Below, piece after piece: positions 1 through 7,416 of a stretch of DNA of 21,266 nucleotides (position 1 is the stretch's first letter; every line of letters begins with the position of its first letter). The stretch lies in NCBI GenBank assembly GCA_037968835.1, contig JBBKWG010000193.1, forward strand, positions 1 to 21,266. The letters are read 5' to 3'. This DNA is from JBBKWG01 sp037968835 (GTDB taxonomy: Bacteria > Pseudomonadota > Alphaproteobacteria > Rhodobacterales > Rhodobacteraceae). A model generated the notes under the pieces. It searched no databases and had not been told where the DNA came from. It was given only the letters and a program-made list of their open reading frames with translations. The position numbers were made by a program, and so were the translations under genes.

Positions 1-723
1 CCGGACAAGGGTTGGGTTGCACTTGATGCCGATACTCATGTGTCACCCGGCTCCCTTGACGCAGCATTGCGCGGGGCTGGCGGCTGTTGCGCTGCCGTCG
101 ATGCGGTGCTTGGCGGCGAGGTGGCGAACGCATTTGTCGGAATGCGCCCGCCGGGTCACCACGCCGAGACCGCAACCGCGATGGGGTTTTGCCTTTTCGG
201 CAATGCTGCGATCGCAGCCAAACGGGCGCTGGATCATCACGGGCTGAAGCGCGTGGCAGTCCTTGATTTCGACGTGCACCACGGCAACGGCACGCAGGAT
301 TTGCTTTGGGACGAGCCACGGACGCTATTCGCATCCTCGCACCAGATGCCGCTTTATCCGGGAACAGGCGGAGCTCATGAAACCGGGGCCCATGACAACG
401 TGCTGAATGCGCCGCTTGCTCCGATGACCGGCGGGTCCGAAATGCGTCGGACTTGGGGCGACATGATTTTGCCGGCGGTCGATGATTTCGAACCAGAACT
501 TATAATAATCTCAGCCGGGTTCGACGCTCATGCCGCAGATCCGCTGGCCAATCTGAACTGGACGACCGAGGATTTCCGGTGGCTGACCCACGCTATCTGC
601 GAGTTGGCCGACGCGCGCTGCGGCGGGCGCGTGGTCTCGACACTTGAAGGCGGCTATGATCTTTCTGCGCTTGCCGCGAGCGTGGCGGCGCATGTGACGG
701 TTCTGATGGAGGCAGCGGGATGA
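1..723 (+). CDS. Histone deacetylase family hydrolase (5' partial)
   Basis: The frame is open from base 1, so the N-terminus lies outside the window and about 240 residues are visible. The zinc-dependent deacetylase signature blocks appear in order: RPPGHHA (paired catalytic His, about 145-165), DFDVHHGNGTQ (Asp and His zinc ligands, about 265-300), SAGFDAHAADPL (third ligand Asp, about 510-545) and LEGGYD (catalytic Tyr, about 645-660). All core residues are present, so it should be an active deacetylase-fold amidohydrolase. In bacteria these enzymes (acetoin-utilisation/acetylpolyamine type) remove acetyl groups from small amines or protein lysines; the substrate cannot be read from sequence. 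Its TGA overlaps the xseB ATG (ATGA), so it is translationally coupled to the xseB-ispA-dxs cluster. Confidence 0.93.
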   Translation, partial: PDKGWVALDADTHVSPGSLDAALRGAGGCCAAVDAVLGGEVANAFVGMRPPGHHAETATAMGFCLFGNAAIAAKRALDHHGLKRVAVLDFDVHHGNGTQDLLWDEPRTLFASSHQMPLYPGTGGAHETGAHDNVLNAPLAPMTGGSEMRRTWGDMILPAVDDFEPELIIISAGFDAHAADPLANLNWTTEDFRWLTHAICELADARCGGRVVSTLEGGYDLSALAASVAAHVTVLMEAAG

Positions 724-962
724 GCGACAAACCGGTCAGCGAAATGAGCTTCGAGGACGCGATGAAAGCGCTTGAGGGCGTTGTGAACCGTCTGGAGTCC
801 GGTGATGTGCCGCTTGAAGAATCGATTGCACTTTACGAACGCGGCGCAGAATTGAAGGCGCATTGTCAGAAGAAGCTTGCCGAGGCCGAGGAAAAGGTCG
901 CGCAGATCACGCTCGACAAAGAAGGTCAGCCAACGGGGGCGGTCCCGGCTGACATCAAGTGA
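720..962 (+). CDS. xseB: Exodeoxyribonuclease VII small subunit
   Basis: An 80-residue acidic helical protein of the usual XseB length. It carries the family pattern MSFEDAMKALEGVVNRLESG followed by a PLEESIALYERG block. XseB subunits bind the large subunit XseA to form exonuclease VII, which degrades single-stranded DNA to oligonucleotides; xseA is not in this window. The start is fixed by an ATGA overlap with the upstream gene and a GGAGG at 708-712, seven bases before the ATG. Its TGA overlaps the ispA GTG (GTGA). The xseB-ispA-dxs order is a widely conserved arrangement in proteobacteria, which supports the assignment. Confidence 0.96.
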   Translation: MSDKPVSEMSFEDAMKALEGVVNRLESGDVPLEESIALYERGAELKAHCQKKLAEAEEKVAQITLDKEGQPTGAVPADIK

Positions 963-1825
963 CCTTCGAGGCGCGGCTTGCAGCGCGAGCCACAGCGATT
1001 CGGGAATGCCTCGATCACGCGATTGATGGGATGCCGGGCGGCACGATCACGGATGCGATGCGCTATGCACTGACCGGCGGCAAGCGGCTGCGCGGGTTTC
1101 TGGTGATGGAAAGCGCCGCGCTTCACGGGGTGGAAGATCGTCTGTCTATCTTCGCCGCAGCCGCGATCGAGGCGCTGCACGCCTATAGCCTTGTTCACGA
1201 CGACTTGCCTTGTATGGACAACGACGACCTGCGGCGCGGACAACCGACAGTCCATGTGAAATGGGACACGGCGACGGCGGTACTTGTCGGGGATGCGTTG
1301 CAGAGCCTCGGGTTCGAACTGGTCGCCAAGGGGGAACTTCCGGCCGAGTTTCGGCTTCATCTTTCAGCGACGCTGGCTCAATCCGTCGGCGCTCGCGGCA
1401 TGGTGCGTGGGCAGGCGCTGGATATCGCGGCGGCAACGGCGACATCTCCGCTGACGCTGGAGGAGATTACTGAATTGCAGACCGGCAAGACGGGCGCATT
1501 GATATCGTGGTCGGCCATGGCGGGCGCGCGGATGGCTGGGCAGGACGCTTCCAAAATGCGGAGCTACGCCGATGCTCTCGGCCTCGCCTTCCAGATCGCC
1601 GACGACATTCTGGATATCGAGGGCGATCCGGAAAAGGCGGGGAAGCGTCTGAAAAAGGATGCCGAAGCGGGCAAAGCAACGTTCGTGACGCTGCTGGGGC
1701 TGGCGGGCGCGAAGAAGCGGGCGCGGGAATTGGTCGCGTCGGCTGAACAGGCGCTCTGCATATATGATGCACGAGCCGACAGCTTGCGTGCTGCGGCGCG
1801 TTTCGTTATCTCGCGCGAATTCTAG
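959..1825 (+). CDS. ispA: Short-chain polyprenyl (farnesyl/geranyl) diphosphate synthase
   Basis: A 288-residue trans-prenyltransferase, the normal IspA length. It condenses isopentenyl diphosphate with allylic diphosphates to geranyl and farnesyl diphosphate in the cytoplasm. The first aspartate-rich motif is DDLPCMD (residues 81-87), preceded by YSLVH as in IspA enzymes. The second is DDILD (215-219), within QIADDILDIEGD. GGKRLRG (40-46) supplies diphosphate-binding residues. The start is a GTG overlapping the xseB stop, with no good Shine-Dalgarno, so translation is probably coupled. The stop is followed after 15 bases by dxs, which supplies the precursor pathway. A slightly different chain length (geranylgeranyl) cannot be excluded from motifs alone. 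Confidence 0.94.
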   Translation: MTFEARLAARATAIRECLDHAIDGMPGGTITDAMRYALTGGKRLRGFLVMESAALHGVEDRLSIFAAAAIEALHAYSLVHDDLPCMDNDDLRRGQPTVHVKWDTATAVLVGDALQSLGFELVAKGELPAEFRLHLSATLAQSVGARGMVRGQALDIAAATATSPLTLEEITELQTGKTGALISWSAMAGARMAGQDASKMRSYADALGLAFQIADDILDIEGDPEKAGKRLKKDAEAGKATFVTLLGLAGAKKRARELVASAEQALCIYDARADSLRAAARFVISREF

Positions 1826-1840
1826 GGCGCCGGAGGATCC

Positions 1841-3769
1841 GTGACCGATAGACCAGCCACCCCTCTACTTGACCGCGTGCACGCGCCCGCCGACTTGAAG
1901 CGGCTGAGCGACGACGAATTGCACCGGCTGGCGACGGAATTGCGCGCCGAGACGATTTCAGCGGTCTCGGAAACCGGTGGACATCTGGGGGCGGGCCTTG
2001 GCGTGGTTGAACTGACCGTCGCTATCCACGCAGTGTTCGATACGCCACGCGACAAGCTGATCTGGGATGTGTCGCATCAGTGTTATCCGCACAAGATCCT
2101 GACTGGACGGCGCGATCGAATCCGAACGCTGCGTCAGAAAGACGGGTTGAGCGGGTTCGCGAAGCGCTCGGAATCGCCCTACGATCCGTTCGGTGCCGCT
2201 CACTCCTCGACTTCGATTTCCGCAGCACTTGGCTTTGCAGTGGCGCGTGATCTCGGCGGGTCGGTTGAAACCGGGCTTGGCGATGCGATTGCGGTCATCG
2301 GCGATGGGGCGATCAGCGCGGGTATGGCATACGAGGCGATGAACAACGCGGGGCATCTGGGCAAGCGGTTGATCGTGATTCTGAATGACAACGAGATGTC
2401 GATTGCTCCGCCGGTCGGGGCAATGTCGGCCTATCTCTCGCGGCTCTATGCAGGCGATCCGTTTCAGGAGTTCAAGGCAGCGGCGAAAGGCGCGGTCAGT
2501 CTGCTGCCCGAACCATTTCGCGAGGGCGCACGTCGCGCGAAGGACCTATTGAAGCATACGGTCGTTGGCGGGACTTTATTCGAAGAACTTGGCTTTTCCT
2601 ATGTCGGCCCGATCAACGGGCACGATCTGGACCAGTTGCTGCCGGTTCTTCGCACCGTCAAAACGCGGGCGACCGGGCCGATCCTGATCCATGTGATCAC
2701 GAAAAAGGGCAAAGGCTACGCTCCGGCCGAAAAGGCGCGGGACAAAGGGCACGGCGTTGCGAAATTCGACGTCGTGACCGGTGAACAGAAGAAAACGCCA
2801 TCGAACGCGCCATCCTACACCAAGGTTTTCGCACAGGCGCTGATCGACGAAGCGACGCGGGATGATCGTGTCGTCGCCGTAACTGCAGCGATGCCGGATG
2901 GGACTGGTCTGAACTTGTTTGCCGAACGCTTTCCGACGCGCTGTTTCGATGTCGGCATCGCCGAGCAGCATGGCGTGACGTTCAGCGCCGGGATGGCGGC
3001 AGGTGGGCTGAAGCCGTTCTGCGCGATCTACTCGACTTTCCTCCAGCGGGGTTACGATCAGGTCGTGCACGACGTCGCAATCCAGCGGCTTCCGGTCAGG
3101 TTTGCGATTGACCGCGCCGGGTTGGTCGGTGCCGACGGCGCGACCCATGCCGGCGCATTCGATATCGCGTTTCTTGCCAACCTGCCGGGTTTCGTGGTGA
3201 TGGCCGCGGCAGACGAGGCGGAACTGGTGCATATGGTGGCGACTGCGGCAGCCTATAACGACGGACCGATAGCATTCCGGTTTCCGCGTGGCGAGGGCGT
3301 CGGTGTGGAACTGCCTGAGCGCGGCGAGGCGCTGGAGATCGGCAAGGGGCGGATCATTCGCGAAGGCGCGCGCGTGGCGATCTTATCGTTCGGAACGCGT
3401 TTGGCCGAGGTCGAAACGGCGGCGGAGGCACTTGTTGCGCGGGGTATCACGCCAACAGTGGTGGATGCCCGGTTTGCCAAGCCTCTGGACCGCGAACTGA
3501 TCCTGCAACTGGTAGTAAATCACGAGGCGTTGATCACCATCGAAGAGGGTGCCGTTGGCGGTTTTGGCAGCCACGTCGCGCAGCTTCTGGCCGACCAAGG
3601 CGTGTTCGACACCGGTCTGAAATTTCGTTCGATGGTGCTGCCCGACATCTTTATCGACCAGGCCAGCCCGCGCGATATGTACGCAGTCGCCGGGATGAAT
3701 GCTGAGCATATCGAAGCAAAAGTGCTGGACGTGCTCGGCGTGGCGCGGCTGGGGGAGAAGCGGGCATGA
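1841..3769 (+). CDS. dxs: 1-deoxy-D-xylulose-5-phosphate synthase
   Basis: A 642-residue ThDP enzyme, full family length, that condenses pyruvate and glyceraldehyde 3-phosphate to DXP. This is the first step of the MEP isoprenoid pathway and also feeds thiamine and pyridoxal synthesis. Visible motifs: GGHLG (46-50, catalytic His), AHSSTSIS (120-127), the ThDP/Mg block GDGAISAGMAYEAMNN (154-169) with LNDN at 181-184, and VGIAEQH (371-377) with the catalytic Glu, then a transketolase C-terminal domain. The start is GTG with GGAGG at 1832-1836, only four bases away. The last codons overlap the ankyrin gene (ATGA). Its place after ispA makes an isoprenoid precursor operon. Confidence 0.97.
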   Translation: MTDRPATPLLDRVHAPADLKRLSDDELHRLATELRAETISAVSETGGHLGAGLGVVELTVAIHAVFDTPRDKLIWDVSHQCYPHKILTGRRDRIRTLRQKDGLSGFAKRSESPYDPFGAAHSSTSISAALGFAVARDLGGSVETGLGDAIAVIGDGAISAGMAYEAMNNAGHLGKRLIVILNDNEMSIAPPVGAMSAYLSRLYAGDPFQEFKAAAKGAVSLLPEPFREGARRAKDLLKHTVVGGTLFEELGFSYVGPINGHDLDQLLPVLRTVKTRATGPILIHVITKKGKGYAPAEKARDKGHGVAKFDVVTGEQKKTPSNAPSYTKVFAQALIDEATRDDRVVAVTAAMPDGTGLNLFAERFPTRCFDVGIAEQHGVTFSAGMAAGGLKPFCAIYSTFLQRGYDQVVHDVAIQRLPVRFAIDRAGLVGADGATHAGAFDIAFLANLPGFVVMAAADEAELVHMVATAAAYNDGPIAFRFPRGEGVGVELPERGEALEIGKGRIIREGARVAILSFGTRLAEVETAAEALVARGITPTVVDARFAKPLDRELILQLVVNHEALITIEEGAVGGFGSHVAQLLADQGVFDTGLKFRSMVLPDIFIDQASPRDMYAVAGMNAEHIEAKVLDVLGVARLGEKRA

Positions 3770-4434
3770 TCCGCGCTCTTGGCCTCTCACTTTACTTGAT
3801 TGCGGGTGCAGCCGTCGCGCAGGTCGCACCCTCTGCGTCCGAGATATCTCAGTATGAGGGTCTGCACCGCGCCGCGCACGAGGGCGATGTCGCAGCGATC
3901 CGCTCTCTGCTGTCGGCGGGCGCTGATCCCGAGATTCGAGATTCGCGCGGGCGCACGCCGGTTCATGTTGCGGCGTTTGCATCGCAAGATGACGCGCTGG
4001 TGGCACTCGGCGAGGGCGGGGCGGACATGAACGCACTTGAAGGTCAGGCATACGATGCCGTGACCATCGCGGCGGTCGCGGATGATCCGGAGTTAATGTC
4101 ACGCGCCATCGCGCTCGGCAACGACCCGGGTTTGACGACCAGCCCCTATGACGGCACCGCCCTGATCGCCGCTGCGCATCTTGGGCATGACGAAGTTGTG
4201 CGACGCCTAATCGAGGCAGGCGCGCCGCTCGATCATATCAACAACCTCGGCTGGACCGCGATGATCGAGGCGGTCATTCTCGGGGACGGCGGACCTCGCC
4301 ATCAAAGGGTGGTCGAGGCACTAGTGGCTGCGGGCGCGAACAAGGAATTGGCTGATCGTCAGGGAAGAACGCCGCTGCAACTGGCCGAGCTTGCCGGGTA
4401 TGTCGAGATTGCGCGCTTGCTGCGACAGGATTGA
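3766..4434 (+). CDS. Secreted ankyrin-repeat protein
   Basis: A 222-residue protein with a short Sec-type signal peptide (hydrophobic residues 5-17, likely cleavage after AVA at about residue 18). About six ankyrin repeats follow, from LHRAAHEGD at about residue 33 to RTPLQLAELAGY near the C-terminus. Ankyrin repeats bind proteins, and export points to a periplasmic role, but no partner or catalytic domain is visible. The ATG overlaps the dxs stop (ATGA), with GGGGGAG at about 3751-3757 as ribosome binding site, so it is co-translated with dxs. It ends nine bases before the convergent ExoD gene. Its function is unknown. Confidence 0.88.
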   Translation: MIRALGLSLYLIAGAAVAQVAPSASEISQYEGLHRAAHEGDVAAIRSLLSAGADPEIRDSRGRTPVHVAAFASQDDALVALGEGGADMNALEGQAYDAVTIAAVADDPELMSRAIALGNDPGLTTSPYDGTALIAAAHLGHDEVVRRLIEAGAPLDHINNLGWTAMIEAVILGDGGPRHQRVVEALVAAGANKELADRQGRTPLQLAELAGYVEIARLLRQD

Positions 4435-4443
4435 TCGCTTGGG

Positions 4444-5034
4444 TCAGATAAAGCTCAGCCCGACGAGGCCGAGTACCGCGTAGAACGTTAAACCCAGCAC
4501 GATGAATAGCCCATCCCGCGTCATCAAACCGAATGCCAGAAGGGCAATGCCGATTGCGCAGATCGTCGTGAAAAATGGCAGCAGTTCCAGAAACGGCCAC
4601 GTAAAAACAACCACGACGATAACCAAAAGCGGGAACACCTTCAGTGGTCCCCGGGCCAGCAAGGTCAGGCGCGAATGCGTATGCCGGTCGATGAAAGCGG
4701 CAGGCTTGTCGAGCCAACCAAGTGCCTTGTTGAAACGCTTGGTGTCCATGCTCCGGCGCATCACGAAGTCGGGCAGCCACAGGTGATCGCGCTTGAGCAG
4801 CCACTGACCAACGATCAGAAGGATAACCAAAGCCCCGACGGACGGCGCGCCGGGAATGCCCGAAAGCGGCGTTATCATGATGAGAGCGACGACCAGAAGC
4901 ATCGTGGCAAACGAATGCTCTCCGATCGCCTTTATCAATTCGCCGACGCTGACTTTGGTCCCATTGGCGGCACCGCGCAGGTGGTCCAGAACGGTGGTCA
5001 GAGGTGCTTCGTTTTGAACCGGTGTGTCGCTCAT
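4444..5034 (-). CDS. ExoD-family exopolysaccharide synthesis membrane protein
   Basis: A 196-residue integral membrane protein starting MSDTPVQNEAP. Its N-terminal part (VSVGELIKAIGEHSFATML, then ITPLSGIPGAPSVGA) matches ExoD-family proteins, and several strongly hydrophobic helices fill the C-terminal half (FPLLVIVVVVF, LFIVLGLTFYAVLGLVG). ExoD was named for an exopolysaccharide phenotype in Sinorhizobium; its biochemical role is not established. The open frame extends upstream to 5232, but that part overlaps the SDR gene, is not hydrophobic and resembles no ExoD, so ATG 5034 is chosen even though no clear Shine-Dalgarno precedes it. It lies 43 bases after the SDR gene on the same strand and probably shares its transcript. 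Confidence 0.87.
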   Translation of the reverse strand: MSDTPVQNEAPLTTVLDHLRGAANGTKVSVGELIKAIGEHSFATMLLVVALIMITPLSGIPGAPSVGALVILLIVGQWLLKRDHLWLPDFVMRRSMDTKRFNKALGWLDKPAAFIDRHTHSRLTLLARGPLKVFPLLVIVVVVFTWPFLELLPFFTTICAIGIALLAFGLMTRDGLFIVLGLTFYAVLGLVGLSFI

Positions 5035-5077
5035 GCGGTGACAACGAAGAAAGCCGCGCTCTGTTCCTCGCCGGTCA

Positions 5078-5917
5078 TCAATCTTCGTCAACCAGCGCTG
5101 CCAATCCCGCGCGGTAATCGGGATGGAACAGTTTGACGCCCAGTTCGTTCTTGATCCGGTCGTTCCGGACCCGCTTGGATTCGGCGTAAAAGCTGCGCGC
5201 CATGGGCGAAAGGTCGGCATCCTCAAAGGCAACGGCCGCGGGCACGGGCAGTTTCAACAGCGATGCGGCATAGGCGATGACGTCTTCGGGCGGTGCGGGA
5301 TCGTCGTCGCAGACGTTGTAAATGCTACCGGGGTTGGGCTGGCGGATCGAGGCTTGCAAGACCTGGGCGATGTCATCGACATGAATGCGCGAAAAGACCT
5401 GGCCCGGCTTGATGATGCGCCGCGCGGTGCCGTTTCGCACCTTGGCGAAAGGTCCGCGGCCGGGGCCGTAGATCCCGGCGAGCCGGAAAATATGAAGCGG
5501 TAGCCCAAGTTCTTGCCATTCGGCTTCGGCCAACACTCGCGCCTTGCCGCGACTGTTAGTCGGAGTGAGCGGCGTCGTCTCGTCGACCCATTCGCCGCCG
5601 TGGTCGCCATAAACGCCGGTAGTCGAAAGATAGCCGACCCATTCCAGATGCGTCGCCACGGCCAGCGTTGCTCGTGCTTCCGCCAGAACAGGATCACCGC
5701 TGGCGTCCGGGCTGACTGATGTGAGGACGTGCGATACCTCGGCGAGCGGCAATGAATTTCCCGGCCAGATCAGCGGCTCGACCCCTTCGGCTTTCAGCAA
5801 CGCGGCCTTCTCGGTGGATCTCGTCGTACCAATGATGCGCCAGCCTTCGGGCAGCAGACGACGGGCAAGGGCGCGGGCTGAATATCCGTGGCCGATGGAC
5901 AGCAGGGTTTTGCTCAT
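5078..5917 (-). CDS. Atypical SDR-family NAD(P)-dependent epimerase/reductase (YeeZ-like)
   Basis: A 279-residue Rossmann-fold protein. The N-terminal nucleotide-binding segment is LLSIGHGYSARALARRL, with a GxGxxAR-type loop followed by GTTRS. STTGVYGDHGG sits where extended SDRs carry their catalytic Ser/Tyr, and FRLAGIYGPGR and IHVDDIA are typical of epimerase-like SDRs. The classical YxxxK is replaced by an atypical arrangement (Y then SRGK), as in the YeeZ-type subgroup, so the substrate and even catalysis are uncertain. It is the first gene of a minus-strand pair with the ExoD protein. The ATG at 5917 lacks an obvious Shine-Dalgarno. A divergent intergenic region with a palindrome separates it from the YCII gene. 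Confidence 0.88.
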   Translation of the reverse strand: MSKTLLSIGHGYSARALARRLLPEGWRIIGTTRSTEKAALLKAEGVEPLIWPGNSLPLAEVSHVLTSVSPDASGDPVLAEARATLAVATHLEWVGYLSTTGVYGDHGGEWVDETTPLTPTNSRGKARVLAEAEWQELGLPLHIFRLAGIYGPGRGPFAKVRNGTARRIIKPGQVFSRIHVDDIAQVLQASIRQPNPGSIYNVCDDDPAPPEDVIAYAASLLKLPVPAAVAFEDADLSPMARSFYAESKRVRNDRIKNELGVKLFHPDYRAGLAALVDED

Positions 5918-5948
5918 GAGTATCTGGTGCCGTCTCTTTGCCGTCAGA

Positions 5949-5968
5949 CCGAGTTTGGAGCAACTCGG
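5949..5968. repeat. Perfect 7-bp palindrome in divergent intergenic region
   Basis: CCGAGTT and AACTCGG form a perfect inverted repeat around the 6-base spacer TGGAGC, in the 93-base gap between the divergent SDR and YCII genes. Its size and place suit a dimeric repressor site, but no regulator gene lies nearby and no other copy was seen in the window. A hairpin role in the YCII leader is the alternative. Confidence 0.5.
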
Positions 5969-6010
5969 CTTGTGTGCCAGTATGGCGCTCTATTTCAAGG
6001 GAGGAGTGTC

Positions 6011-6325
6011 ATGTCACGTTTCATGTTTGTTTATCACGGCGGAAAGCAACCCGATACGCCCGAGGAAGGCGAGCGGATCATGGGAGAGTGGAATTCTTGG
6101 TACGACTCGATGGGCAAGGCGGTGTCCGACGGTGGCGGCCCCGCTGGCAAATCCAAGACCGTCAGCAAAAGTGGTGTCGCGAATGACGGTGGCGCGAATC
6201 CGGTGTCGGGTCTGACGATTGTCGAAGCGGCCGATCAGGATGAAGCCTGCGACATGGCCAGGGACTGCCCGATGGTCAAGGACGGTTCAGGGTCGGTCGA
6301 AGTCGTCGAAATCCTTCAGATGTAA
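6011..6325 (+). CDS. YCII-related domain protein
   Basis: A 104-residue protein, MSRFMFVYHGGK to VVEILQM, with the dimeric alpha/beta-barrel layout of the YCII-related family: an N-terminal beta strand ending in HGG, a helix containing the EEGERIMGEWNSWYDSMG segment, and a C-terminal PMVKDGSGSVEVVEI strand. Family members are small proteins of mostly unknown function, some linked to sigma factors or chlorinated-catechol metabolism; none of those partners is near here. The ATG at 6011 is preceded by a strong AAGGGAGGAG, which decides the start against the longer frame beginning at 5888. It converges on the topoisomerase gene with a 30-base gap and no clear terminator. Confidence 0.87.
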   Translation: MSRFMFVYHGGKQPDTPEEGERIMGEWNSWYDSMGKAVSDGGGPAGKSKTVSKSGVANDGGANPVSGLTIVEAADQDEACDMARDCPMVKDGSGSVEVVEILQM

Positions 6326-6355
6326 AACCGGATTGGCCTCTGGCGACGGACCCAT

Positions 6356-7333
6356 TTACCGACGCTGAAGCAACTCCAACAGGCGGCGCTCGTCGAGGCG
6401 CAGACCGGGGACGACGGCTGGCATCTGGGGTAACGCTTCGGGATTTTCGACGAGCGCGATAACCGCAGGATGGATATAGGAATTGCGCGCGATGGTCGGC
6501 GTGTTGGCAAGCCGTTCGGCGGCGGCGTCGGCCATCGACTTTATCGTGACCTTGTCGGCAGTTCGCGCAGCCGTCAGCGCCGCCACCGATCCCGCCCAAG
6601 TGCGGAACGTCTTGGCGGTCAGGATGTCGCTTCCCGTGACCTCGGCCAGCCAGTTGTTGACCATGTCGGAACTGACCGTGCGCGACTTGCCCTCGTCGTC
6701 GGTCCACGAAACAAGGTCGGCGCCCGGCAGATCGTCGAGCTTTTGCAAAGTCGTCATCAATCTGGCGTTGTCGATCTTGCGTTCGACCTTGCGCTTGCCC
6801 TTGGCGAGATAGCTCAGATGCAGGTCATAATCCTTAAGCCGCAGATGCTTCGATTTAAGCGTGGTAGCGCCATAGGTGCCGTTGGCATCGGCGTATTCGG
6901 GATGACCAATGCGGATCGACAGGCGGTCGATCATCGCGACGACGGCGGCAATGGCGAACGCCTGCTCACCTGCATCGAGGTTCAGATCGCGCGACACACG
7001 ACGTCGGATCGTCGGCAAAACCAGTCCGAATTGTGCAAGATCGGAGTATTTCTTTTGTGCGCGGAACTCGGTCCAGTCCGGGTGATAGCGGTATTGTTTG
7101 CGTTCGCGTGCGTCGATACCGGTTGCCTGAAGATGGCCGTTCTTGCGCGGACTGATCCAGACACCCTCGTAAGCCGGGGGTACGGCCAGCGACGCGATCC
7201 GGAGACGTTCGTTTCTGTCGTCGATCGCGGTGCCGTCAGCCGCGCGATAGGCGAAGCCGCGCCCACACCGCCGCCGGGTAATGCCGGGGCGGCTGTCGGG
7301 ATAGTAGATGAGGCTTGCGGGTATCGGTGTCAT
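6356..7333 (-). CDS. DNA topoisomerase IB (poxvirus type)
   Basis: A 325-residue type IB topoisomerase of the poxvirus/bacterial family. It relaxes supercoils by cutting one strand through a 3'-phosphotyrosine. Catalytic residues can be placed: Arg141 in RIGHPEYA, NGTYGATTL (151-159), Lys in the AKGKRK turn (about 178-180), Arg244 in FRTWAGS, Asn277 in ANTPT, and the nucleophile Tyr286 in NSYIHP. The nine-residue Asn-to-Tyr spacing agrees with bacterial TopIB rather than the His of vaccinia. Length and order fit the Deinococcus-type enzyme. The ATG at 7333 has only a weak ribosome binding site. It is divergent from ade and convergent with the YCII gene, so it is probably monocistronic. Confidence 0.93.
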   Translation of the reverse strand: MTPIPASLIYYPDSRPGITRRRCGRGFAYRAADGTAIDDRNERLRIASLAVPPAYEGVWISPRKNGHLQATGIDARERKQYRYHPDWTEFRAQKKYSDLAQFGLVLPTIRRRVSRDLNLDAGEQAFAIAAVVAMIDRLSIRIGHPEYADANGTYGATTLKSKHLRLKDYDLHLSYLAKGKRKVERKIDNARLMTTLQKLDDLPGADLVSWTDDEGKSRTVSSDMVNNWLAEVTGSDILTAKTFRTWAGSVAALTAARTADKVTIKSMADAAAERLANTPTIARNSYIHPAVIALVENPEALPQMPAVVPGLRLDERRLLELLQRR

Positions 7334-7416
7334 TGCTCTGTAACGCCGTGCTGGTCACTTTGGTTTCGCAACGTAGGGGGCTTGAAGGTTGATGCGGATC
7401 GGTGTCAGTTTCGGGG

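Noticed and set aside
2576..3232. 218-codon minus-strand open frame inside dxs
   Set aside because: Antisense to the conserved ThDP and transketolase domains; no family resemblance.
5035..5232. 66-codon N-terminal extension of the ExoD frame
   Set aside because: It lies inside the SDR coding sequence and has no resemblance to ExoD; the start at 5034 gives the usual family length.
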